5,067 nt of DNA from Pseudolysobacter sp. (GTDB lineage: Bacteria; Pseudomonadota; Gammaproteobacteria; Xanthomonadales; Rhodanobacteraceae), in the NCBI GenBank assembly GCA_025351985.1, contig JANXUW010000689.1, positions 1-5,067 of the forward strand, read 5' to 3'. This document shows positions 1-5,067 of the stretch, piece after piece. Both the position numbers and the translations under genes were made by a program. Each line of letters starts with the position of its first letter. Within the stretch, counting starts at the first letter, position 1. The notes beneath the pieces were generated by a model that was given only the letters and a program-made list of their open reading frames with translations, made no database searches and was not told the origin of the DNA.

Positions 1-957
1 CCGAGTGTGGAAACGGTCAACAACCAGCGCATCGCCAAGTTCAAGCAGAAGATCACCGATTCGCTCGCCGCGGGCGAACTCATCCTGTTCCGTTCGTTGA
101 TCGAGCAATACGAAAAAGAACACAACGTGCCAGCGATCGAAATCGCCGCTGCGCTCGCGCGCATCACGCAGGGCGACACGCCGTTGTTGCTCGAACCGCC
201 GCGCAAGTTCGAGCGCAGCGATGCACCGGCCTGGCAACAACGCGACACGCACATCCCGGATCGTTCCGCGCGCAACGAGCGTCCCGAACGTAATACACGT
301 CCTGAGCGCAATGATCGCAAGCCCGATCGCAGCCGCGCCGAACGTCCGATCTATGATCGCGACGAGCGCCCGAAAACCGCGCATATCCGCAGCGGCTCGC
401 CGTTCGAATCGAATCCGGCCAGCGACATCAAGCGCGCCGAAGCCGTTGACCGCGCCAGTGCGGCGCGTCCCGAATATGATCGCGCCGAACGTCCCGCGCG
501 TGCGTCACGCGATGAGCGACCCGCTCGTCCGTCGCGTGATGAACGTCAGCATCACGAAGTCAACGAAACACGAGCGCCGCAGGAACGTCCGGCGCATGAT
601 CGTCCGCGTCCGAGCAAAACCGAACCGGGCATGGAAACCTATCGTGTCGAAGTCGGCCACGATCACGGCGTCAAACCCGGCAATATTGTCGGCGCCGTCG
701 CCAACGAAGCGGGACTCGACAGCAAACATATTGGCCGTATAGACATCCGCGGCGATCATGCGTTGATCGATCTGCCGGAAGGCATGCCGTCGGAAATTCT
801 CGGTCATCTCAAAAAAGTGTGGGTGTCCGGCCAGCAGCTGAAAATCACGCGTCACACGGAAGGTGGTTCAGCCCCGTCGCGCCCGTCGCATGACAGCCGC
901 CCGCCGTTCAAATCACCTCGCCCGAGCGGCAAACCGAAACGCCCGCCGTCGCGTTGA
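1..957 (+). CDS. deaD: DEAD-box ATP-dependent RNA helicase, DeaD/CsdA-like, C-terminal part (5' end outside window)
   Basis: The frame is open to the left edge, so the GTG at 7 is an internal codon rather than a start; 318 residues are visible. In this family the missing N-terminal part holds the two RecA-like helicase domains with the DEAD box. Visible residues 3-67 form an amphipathic helical segment (VNNQRIAKFKQKI, then EIAAALARITQGD). It matches the post-helicase, dimerisation-type region of E. coli DeaD by pattern. Residues 68-210 are a low-complexity linker rich in Arg, Asp, Glu and Pro with recurring ERP and DER motifs. Residues 211-285 (from METYRVEVGHDHGVKPGNIV through IDIRGDHALIDLPEGMP) look like the DbpA-type RNA-binding domain. 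Residues 286-318 are a basic Pro/Ser/Arg tail. DeaD unwinds RNA duplexes in the cytoplasm and takes part in 50S ribosome assembly, cold adaptation and mRNA turnover. A REP palindrome begins 13 bases after the stop. The family is confident; deaD rather than another DbpA-domain helicase is likely but cannot be settled without the core. Confidence 0.9.
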   Translation, partial: PSVETVNNQRIAKFKQKITDSLAAGELILFRSLIEQYEKEHNVPAIEIAAALARITQGDTPLLLEPPRKFERSDAPAWQQRDTHIPDRSARNERPERNTRPERNDRKPDRSRAERPIYDRDERPKTAHIRSGSPFESNPASDIKRAEAVDRASAARPEYDRAERPARASRDERPARPSRDERQHHEVNETRAPQERPAHDRPRPSKTEPGMETYRVEVGHDHGVKPGNIVGAVANEAGLDSKHIGRIDIRGDHALIDLPEGMPSEILGHLKKVWVSGQQLKITRHTEGGSAPSRPSHDSRPPFKSPRPSGKPKRPPSR

Positions 958-970
958 GTCCAGTAAGTTT

Positions 971-1008
971 GCAGGTCGGATGAGCGGCGCAGCCGCGTCG
1001 TCCGACAA
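971..1008 (+). repeat. REP-type palindromic element, copy 1
   Basis: This is an imperfect palindrome. The outer stem pairs GTCGGA (975-980) with TCCGAC (1001-1006). The inner stem pairs GCGGC (984-988) with GCCGC (992-996) around the loop GCA. A GCAG head precedes it at 971-974. It matches 33 of 38 positions with the reverse complement of 4573-4610, so it is a dispersed element and not a chance hairpin. Short repeats with a GTAG-like head and this architecture are known as REP sequences, moved by RAYT-type transposases; no such transposase is encoded here. It sits 13 bases downstream of the helicase stop. It could stabilise or end that transcript, but there is no T-tract to make it a classical intrinsic terminator. 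Confidence 0.8.
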
Positions 1009-1076
1009 CGCGCCTTCGACCTCGGCAAGCGTTTTCCGTAGTCCATCCTGTTGTGGTGGCGCTTTTCCGACGGAGC

Positions 1077-1108
1077 TAGACATTCAAAGCGCAAGCATTT
1101 GCTAGACT
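1077..1108 (+). promoter_or_regulatory. Possible sigma-70-type promoter of the large exported protein gene
   Basis: An extended -10-like box TGCTAGACT (TAGACT at 1103-1108) lies about 37 bases ahead of the ATG, giving a plausible leader of about 30 bases. A -35-like TAGACA occurs at 1077-1082, but the 20-base spacing is long. Both hexamers lie in copies of the direct repeat GCTAGAC (1075-1081 and 1101-1107), flanked by CGGAG and CTCCG. A regulator could therefore bind here instead of, or as well as, the polymerase. The position fits; the box match is weak. Confidence 0.3.
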
Positions 1109-1132
1109 CCGTGCATTGCGCTTCGCGGATTC

Positions 1133-1139
1133 AGGGAGA
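1133..1139 (+). promoter_or_regulatory. Ribosome binding site deciding the ATG at 1146
   Basis: AGGGAGA ends six bases before the ATG at 1146, a good Shine-Dalgarno match at normal spacing. It supports 1146 over the in-frame TTG at 1116, which has no such sequence ahead of it and would put ten extra residues before the signal peptide. Confidence 0.75.
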
Positions 1140-1145
1140 ATTCCA

Positions 1146-4100
1146 ATGCGTCGTTCGATAAATCGGCTCTGGCCGATGTTGGTCTGTGCGTTACTGATAC
1201 TTACGAGCTCCCCCGTGTGGGCAGCCGTCTGCCGCGTCACCAAGACCGGTACCGTCAGTAACGACGGCAGCGACTGGACCACTCACGCCATTACCTTGCA
1301 AGGCGCGCTGGGCAATGGCAGCTGCAGCGAAATCTGGCTGGCCAGGGGCGTATACAAGCCGGTCACGCCCGCCAATCTGGCCAGCGTGACCGGGGCCGAA
1401 CGTTCGGCCAGTTTCAACATTCATCCCGGCGTCGCGATCTACGGTGGCTTTGCTGGCGGTGAAACCGCGCGGGCCAGCCGCGACTTCGCAGCCAACCTCA
1501 CCGTGCTTTCTGGCGATATCGACGGCAACGACACCAATACCAACGGCGTCGATCTGACCGTGGATGCCGCCCACAATGGCAGCAATAGCAACACCGTCGT
1601 GTATCTCGATGGCAGGACGACTCCGATCAACACCGACACCGTACTCGACGGCGTTACCGTCACAGCCGGCAACAACCCTAGTGCTGGTGGCGGGTTCTAC
1701 TGCAACGCCGAGGGCAACGGTGAGGGCAACCCCCCGGGCAGCGACATTCGATGCAGCCCGACCGTGAGCAATGTCCGCTTCAGCGGCAACTTCGCCATCG
1801 GTAGCGGCGGTGCGATGGTCAACAGTGGATTCTACGGCGGCATCAGCAGCCCGGTACTGACCAACGTCGTCTTCAGCAACAATAGCGTGGATAACGGCGG
1901 TAGCACTCAGTCACATGGTGGTGCCATGCTCAACGTTGGTGCCGCCGGCGGCGTCGGCAACCCGGTGCTGACCAACGTCACCTTCATCGGCAACAAGGTC
2001 ACCAATGGCATCGGCGGCGCGATGTTCAACGCCGGCAACTTCGGCGACTGCAGTCCGGTGCTGAACAACGTCACCTTCACTAACAATAGTGCCATCAATG
2101 GCTTCGGCGGTGCGATCGTCAACTACGGCTTCGCCGGCAATAGCAGCCCGACGCTGAACAACGTGGTCTTCAATGGCAATAGCACCACCAGCAGCGGTGG
2201 TGCGATATACAACTACGGCTCTGGCTTCGCCGCAGGTGCCAACGCCAACCCGACCCTGAACAACGTCACCTTCAGCGGCAATAGCGCCCAGCTCAAAGGC
2301 GGTGCCATGTATAACGATGGCAGCTCCGGCGGCAACAGCAACCCGACGTTGAGCAATGTTACTTTCAGCGGCAACAGCGCGCCCAACGGCGGCGCGGTGT
2401 ACAACGATGCCACCGGCAGCACCTACACAACAAATAGCGGCACCAGCAGTCCAACGCTGAACAATGTCACCTTCAGCGGCAATAGCGCCACCGGCAAAGG
2501 CGCTGCGATATACAGTGATGGTGCCGCCAACAGCTTCACCGCCGGGCACAGCAACCCGGTGCTGAACAACGTCATTCTGTGGGGCGATACCGGCGGCGAG
2601 CTCTTCAACAATTCGGCAACGGCCACCACCACCCTCCACTACAGCGTGCTGCAGGGCGGCTGCACCAGCGGCGACGGCAACACCTGCACCGATCATGTCT
2701 TTACCACCGATCCCAAGCTCGGCGCGCTGGCCTACAACGGCGGGTTGACGCAAACGCGGCTGCCCGGTGCCGGTAGTTCGGCCATCGATGCAGGCAACAA
2801 TTCCACCTGCGCAATTACCGACCAACGCGGAGTGCCACGGCCGCAAGGCGCAGTCTGCGACATCGGCGCCGTCGAAGTGGCGGCCGCATCGCTCAGTACA
2901 GCGTTCAGTCCGGCGTCAGTCGCCGTAGGCAGCAACAGTACCTTCACGGTCACGGTCACGAATCCGACGACGGTTGCTCTGACCAATGTGTCCTTCAGCA
3001 ACTCGGTTCCGGCCGGCCTGACGTTGGTGAGCCAGACCGGCGGCACCTGTGGCACCCTTGCCGGGACGGGCGGAGGCACTATCACCATCAACGCTCCCGC
3101 AGGCTTTTTCAGCGTGCTCGCCAATAGTTTGGCAGCAGGCGTTTCATGCACGATTTCACTTCAGGTGCTCGCAGCGAATGCGGGACTGCTGCTCGACACC
3201 ACCAGCACGGTCACATCGAGCGAGGCGCTGGCGGGAGCAGCGGCCAGCGCTACGCTTCTGGTTACGACGCCGTTGACCATCACGGCCAACGATGCGACCA
3301 AGGTCTACGGCAGTGTCGTACCTACGCTCAGCGTAAGCTATTCCGGTTTCGTCAATGGCGACACGGCGGCGAGTCTCACCACGCCGCCCACCCTCTCGAC
3401 GACGGCCGCGTCCGCCTCGCCCGTCGTCGTCGGCGGCTATCCGATTACGGCCAGCGGTGCGGTTGCGCCGAGCTATTACAGCGTCACCTATGTGGCGGGC
3501 GCACTGAACATCACACCGGCCCCGCTGACGATCGCCGCGAACAATGCCAGCCGTGTGTATGGCGTGAGCAACCCGGGTTTCACGGCAAGCTATTCCGGCT
3601 TCGTCAATGGCGATTCCGCCGCTAGCCTCGCCCCGCAGCCGACCATCACCACGACGGCGACGACCACATCCCCCGCAGGCCCCTATCCGATCAAAGCCAG
3701 CGGCGCAGTCGATTCGAACTACGTGATCAGCTACGTCGACGGCACGCTGACCATCGGCCAGGCCGACCAGGCGATCACTTTCGGAACGGCGCCGACGGTA
3801 ACAGTGAACGGCACCGGCCCAGTGACGGCGACTACGACGGCGACGCCCAGTGCAAATTATCCGATCATATTCTCGACGACGTCGGCCGATTGCAGCGTGA
3901 CGAGTGCAGGCATGGTGACGGGCATCAATGCGGGCACGGGCAATTGCGTGATAACTGCGGCGCAGAGTGGCGATGCGAACTACAACGCGGCGACACCCGT
4001 CAACCTGAGCCTGAGCATCGGCAAGGATACGACCACGCTGACTTTGGTCGCGACGCCCAACCCGGTGAATTTCAACGCGCCGATCACCATCGTCGCAACC

Positions 4101-4451
4101 GTTACCGGCGATCCACCAACCGGCACGGTAACGTTCTGCGCCAACGCGACGACGATCAACGCGGCCTGCACCGGCGGGCTGGTTCTGGCCTGTTCGCCCG
4201 TCGCACTCGTGCCTGCGGGAGCGAACAGCGCAACGGCAACCTGCAACTTCTCCGGTTTCTCTGCCGCTGGCAACCAGACGCTGAGCGCCTTCTATTCGGG
4301 TGACGGCAACTTCACCGCGACCGCGACTGCGCAAGTGATCGTGCTGGCGGTAGGCCCACCGATCGCGATACCGCTGCTGGGTCGCTGGATGCTGCTGTTG
4401 CTCGGTGGGCTGATGGTCGGCATCGCGCTAGCGCGCACGCAACGCGCCTAG
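1146..4451 (+). CDS. Large exported beta-helix / MBG / Ig-like surface protein with choice-of-anchor Q and IPTL-CTERM-like end
   Basis: A 1101-residue predicted envelope or surface protein, perhaps an adhesin; its ligand and exact role are unknown. Residues 1-26 form a signal peptide (MRRSINR, a hydrophobic core, then VWA before AVC), and the ribosome binding site at 1133-1139 fixes the ATG. Residues about 30-200 resemble the N-terminal cap of pectin-lyase-like proteins (DGSDW, EIWLARGVYKP, GVAIYGGFAGGET). Residues 204-504 are nine parallel beta-helix repeats. Residues 522-578 match choice-of-anchor Q (LGALAYNGGLTQT, SSAIDAG, DQRGVPRPQGAVCDIGAVEV). Residues about 582-705 resemble a DUF11-type domain. 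Residues 709-790 and 792-871 are two MBG domains (YSGFVNGD in both). Residues 872-960 and 962-1070 are Ig-like, the latter like Big_3_5 (PTGTVTFC, FYSGDGNF). Residues 1075-1101 (IPLLGRW, a hydrophobic stretch, then ARTQRA) resemble an IPTL-CTERM sorting signal. No autotransporter barrel or lipobox is seen. The architecture is confident, the function is not. The gene stands alone between a co-directional helicase gene and a convergent gene. Confidence 0.88.
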   Translation: MRRSINRLWPMLVCALLILTSSPVWAAVCRVTKTGTVSNDGSDWTTHAITLQGALGNGSCSEIWLARGVYKPVTPANLASVTGAERSASFNIHPGVAIYGGFAGGETARASRDFAANLTVLSGDIDGNDTNTNGVDLTVDAAHNGSNSNTVVYLDGRTTPINTDTVLDGVTVTAGNNPSAGGGFYCNAEGNGEGNPPGSDIRCSPTVSNVRFSGNFAIGSGGAMVNSGFYGGISSPVLTNVVFSNNSVDNGGSTQSHGGAMLNVGAAGGVGNPVLTNVTFIGNKVTNGIGGAMFNAGNFGDCSPVLNNVTFTNNSAINGFGGAIVNYGFAGNSSPTLNNVVFNGNSTTSSGGAIYNYGSGFAAGANANPTLNNVTFSGNSAQLKGGAMYNDGSSGGNSNPTLSNVTFSGNSAPNGGAVYNDATGSTYTTNSGTSSPTLNNVTFSGNSATGKGAAIYSDGAANSFTAGHSNPVLNNVILWGDTGGELFNNSATATTTLHYSVLQGGCTSGDGNTCTDHVFTTDPKLGALAYNGGLTQTRLPGAGSSAIDAGNNSTCAITDQRGVPRPQGAVCDIGAVEVAAASLSTAFSPASVAVGSNSTFTVTVTNPTTVALTNVSFSNSVPAGLTLVSQTGGTCGTLAGTGGGTITINAPAGFFSVLANSLAAGVSCTISLQVLAANAGLLLDTTSTVTSSEALAGAAASATLLVTTPLTITANDATKVYGSVVPTLSVSYSGFVNGDTAASLTTPPTLSTTAASASPVVVGGYPITASGAVAPSYYSVTYVAGALNITPAPLTIAANNASRVYGVSNPGFTASYSGFVNGDSAASLAPQPTITTTATTTSPAGPYPIKASGAVDSNYVISYVDGTLTIGQADQAITFGTAPTVTVNGTGPVTATTTATPSANYPIIFSTTSADCSVTSAGMVTGINAGTGNCVITAAQSGDANYNAATPVNLSLSIGKDTTTLTLVATPNPVNFNAPITIVATVTGDPPTGTVTFCANATTINAACTGGLVLACSPVALVPAGANSATATCNFSGFSAAGNQTLSAFYSGDGNFTATATAQVIVLAVGPPIAIPLLGRWMLLLLGGLMVGIALARTQRA
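1755..2657 (+). repeat. Nine tandem beta-helix repeats inside the exported protein gene
   Basis: Units begin at bases 1755, 1848, 1959, 2052, 2145, 2247, 2340, 2448 and 2553. The protein pattern is [S/N]P-x-[L/V]-x-N-V-x-F-x-x-N, then GGA[I/M/V], then YN or FN. Unit lengths are 31, 37, 31, 31, 34, 31, 36 and 35 residues; the ninth unit is degenerate and leads out of the helix. The 31-residue units share the spacing of one long helix coil, and the longer ones carry inserts in the loop before the next NP or SP. At DNA level the cores of units 6 and 8 are nearly identical (one mismatch in the 30 bases starting at AACAAC/AACAAT), so recombination or slippage between units is possible. Confidence 0.85.
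3270..3758 (+). repeat. Two tandem MBG-domain repeats
   Basis: The segments 3270-3515 and 3519-3758 encode homologous modules. Both run PLTI-AN-A, V-YG, a YSGFVNGD block with AASL, YPI-ASGAV, and a closing YV-G-L-I strand. The conserved SYSGFVNGD blocks start at 3336 and 3588, exactly 252 bases (84 codons) apart. The first 27 bases from 3336 and from 3588 differ at only one position. MBG domains are beta-rich modules of secreted bacterial adhesins and are named for a mostly beta-strand, glycine-rich composition; their binding partners are generally unknown. Confidence 0.75.
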
Positions 4452-4456
4452 ATCAG

Positions 4457-4495
4457 GCACGTCGGACAGGCGGTTACGCCGTTTGTCCGACGTGC
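4457..4495. repeat. Near-perfect REP-like hairpin after the exported protein gene
   Basis: A 12-base-pair outer stem pairs GCACGTCGGACA (4457-4468) with TGTCCGACGTGC (4484-4495). Inside it, GGCG (4469-4472) pairs with CGCC (4477-4480) around a GTTA loop, with a three-base bulge GTT at 4481-4483. It begins five bases after the TAG of the large gene. The outer-stem core GTCGGA/TCCGAC is shared with the REP copies at 971 and 4573, but the inner part differs, so it may be a second subtype of the same repeat family. There is no T-run on either side for a classical Rho-independent terminator, although so stable a stem could still protect or pause transcripts from either strand. Confidence 0.7.
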
Positions 4496-4556
4496 GCGCC
4501 TCGAAGCAGGATACGTGTCTTGCGGCATCCACTAAAGGATGGTCGATGGAAAGCGC

Positions 4557-4565
4557 GTCCGACAA
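4557..4565 (+). repeat. Possible REP tail fragment pairing with copy 2
   Basis: GTCCGACAA here equals the right end of REP copy 1 (1000-1008). Its last eight bases (4558-4565) are the exact reverse complement of TTGTCGGA at 4573-4580, the tail of REP copy 2. The two tails can form an eight-base-pair stem around a seven-base loop, an alternative to the internal hairpin of copy 2. This looks like the remnant of another element arranged tail to tail, but at nine bases it could be chance. Confidence 0.4.
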
Positions 4566-4572
4566 ATGGCCG

Positions 4573-4610
4573 TTGTCGGATAACGCGGCTGTGCCGCTAA
4601 TCCGACCTAC
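4573..4610 (-). repeat. REP-type palindromic element, copy 2 (inverted relative to copy 1)
   Basis: Read on the minus strand, the element starts with the head GTAG (4610-4607) and matches copy 1 at 33 of 38 positions. The outer stem pairs GTCGGAT (4575-4581) with ATCCGAC (4600-4606). The inner stem pairs GCGGC (4585-4589) with GCCGC (4593-4597) around TGT. Three of the five differences from copy 1 are outside paired stem bases or in the loop. The head overlaps the stop codon of the minus-strand gene. It is the better-preserved copy, with the canonical GTAG head. Confidence 0.82.
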
Positions 4611-5067
4611 AAATTCTGCTGCAAACGCTTGCGCATTTCTTCGTTGAGCGGTTTGAATTCTTCCACCAGCGCGTCGCACGCTTCTTTCGACGCCGTGCAT
4701 AACACCGCCATGCGGATGCGGATCACGCCGTGCTCGTTGACCGCTTCGCGCGCGACGGCGGCGGGATGCGCGGGATGATCGTCCGACGTAAACGCCCAGA
4801 TTCGGTGTTCGGTCGGAATCTCCACGATCCACCAACCCTGCGGATTTGCGTGCGTCTGCACATCCGTGCGCGCTTCGAGCGACTGGCGCGCGGCGGCGGC
4901 GGTTTCGTATCCGGTCGGTGGCGCGATCAGCGGATCGGTTTCGCCGAGGCCCGCGTTTGATGGTGTTGATGCTTCGCTGGTCGACACGGACGTTGAAGCC
5001 GGCGTTGCCGCGTCGCCAACGGCTCGCCAATTGACGCCACGATCGGGAAGGGAGTAGCCGCTGTCGG
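4607..5067 (-). CDS. Unrecognised protein, C-terminal part (5' end outside window)
   Basis: The minus-strand frame is open from the TAG at 4609-4607 to the right edge, giving 152 visible residues. A GTG at 4987 could start a 126-residue protein. No Shine-Dalgarno sequence precedes it, and the upstream in-frame codons read as ordinary protein (DSGYSLPDRGVNWRAVGDAA), so the true start is probably beyond the edge. A Ser/Thr/Ala/Pro-rich stretch (residues about 20-50) looks like a linker. The compact C-terminal part has GWWIVEIP (77-84), WAFTSDDHPAHPA (90-102), a CTASKEAC pair of cysteines (123 and 130) and a charged helical end. A linker followed by a small two-cysteine domain would suit a periplasmic or lipoprotein-type protein, but no signal peptide is in view. 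The WxFT...HPAHPA pattern resembles small uncharacterised proteins of Xanthomonadales as far as I recall; I assign no function. It converges with the large exported protein gene. Confidence 0.65.
   Translation of the reverse strand, partial: DSGYSLPDRGVNWRAVGDAATPASTSVSTSEASTPSNAGLGETDPLIAPPTGYETAAAARQSLEARTDVQTHANPQGWWIVEIPTEHRIWAFTSDDHPAHPAAVAREAVNEHGVIRIRMAVLCTASKEACDALVEEFKPLNEEMRKRLQQNL

Noticed and set aside
7..9. GTG at position 7 as the start of a stand-alone 316-residue protein
   Set aside because: The frame continues to the window edge and the content is the typical tail of a DeaD helicase, so the gene must begin upstream.
1026..1069. Similar strings AAGCGTTTTCCG and GGCGCTTTTCCG as a regulatory repeat
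   Set aside because: Only the short CG-TTTTCCG core is shared, and nothing else ties it to a known site; chance is a sufficient explanation.
1116..1145. TTG at 1116 as the start of the large gene, giving 1111 residues
   Set aside because: No ribosome binding site precedes it. The ATG at 1146 has AGGGAGA at good spacing and begins directly with a signal peptide.
1185..1232. Lipoprotein signal in the large protein, with Cys at residue 14 or 29
   Set aside because: Neither cysteine has a lipobox: residue 14 lies inside the hydrophobic core and residue 29 is preceded by AAV after the signal peptidase I site VWA.
1911..2846. Minus-strand 311-residue open frame opposite the beta-helix repeats
   Set aside because: It is the antisense image of a GC-rich repetitive gene: Ala/Val/Gly-rich with repeated VVQ and AEGDV strings, and no recognisable start signal.
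3156..4334. Minus-strand 392-residue open frame opposite the MBG and Ig-like region
   Set aside because: Arg/Gly/Ala-rich low-complexity translation typical of an antisense shadow; the plus strand encodes clear domains throughout.
4457..4495. Intrinsic (Rho-independent) terminator
   Set aside because: The stem is strong, but no T-run follows it on either strand, so I call it a REP-like hairpin with possible 3' end function.
4428..5030. Minus-strand 200-residue open frame overlapping the end of the large gene
   Set aside because: The translation is arginine-rich with no domain pattern, it runs through both hairpins and into the large gene, and it is out of frame with the better minus-strand frame ending at 4607.

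Overview
The window is GC-rich, roughly 60% by eye. It looks like chromosome from a gammaproteobacterium, most likely of the order Xanthomonadales (Rhodanobacteraceae or Xanthomonadaceae). This assignment is inference. It rests on a DeaD/CsdA-type helicase C-terminus with a long arginine-rich tail, dispersed palindromes of the GTAGGTCGGATTAGCGG type, and a large envelope protein that combines choice-of-anchor Q, MBG and an IPTL-CTERM-like end.

Layout: (1) 1-957, plus strand, is the 3' part of a DEAD-box RNA helicase gene (deaD/csdA-like); the catalytic core lies off the left edge. (2) 958-1145 is intergenic. It carries a REP-type palindrome just after the helicase stop, then a possible promoter and a clear ribosome binding site. 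(3) 1146-4451, plus strand, encodes a 1101-residue exported protein. It has a signal peptide, a parallel beta-helix of nine tandem repeats, a choice-of-anchor Q segment, a DUF11-like domain, two MBG repeats, two further Ig-like domains and a C-terminal membrane anchor resembling IPTL-CTERM. (4) 4452-4606 is a convergent intergenic region with an almost perfect hairpin, a REP tail fragment and a second REP copy in inverted orientation. (5) 4607 to the right edge, minus strand, is the 3' part of an unrecognised gene whose stop codon lies inside the REP head.

The genes do not form an obvious pathway. The helicase is a housekeeping RNA-remodelling protein. The large protein is a predicted surface or envelope protein with its own promoter region. 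The minus-strand gene converges on it. What unifies the window is that a stem-loop of the same sequence family follows the 3' end of all three genes, and that two REP copies in opposite orientation bracket the surface-protein gene. The beta-helix shows the paired FxxN and GGA[I/M/V] motifs known from chlamydial polymorphic membrane proteins, but on a protein with no autotransporter barrel. No CRISPR array, tRNA, rRNA, transposase or defence system was seen.
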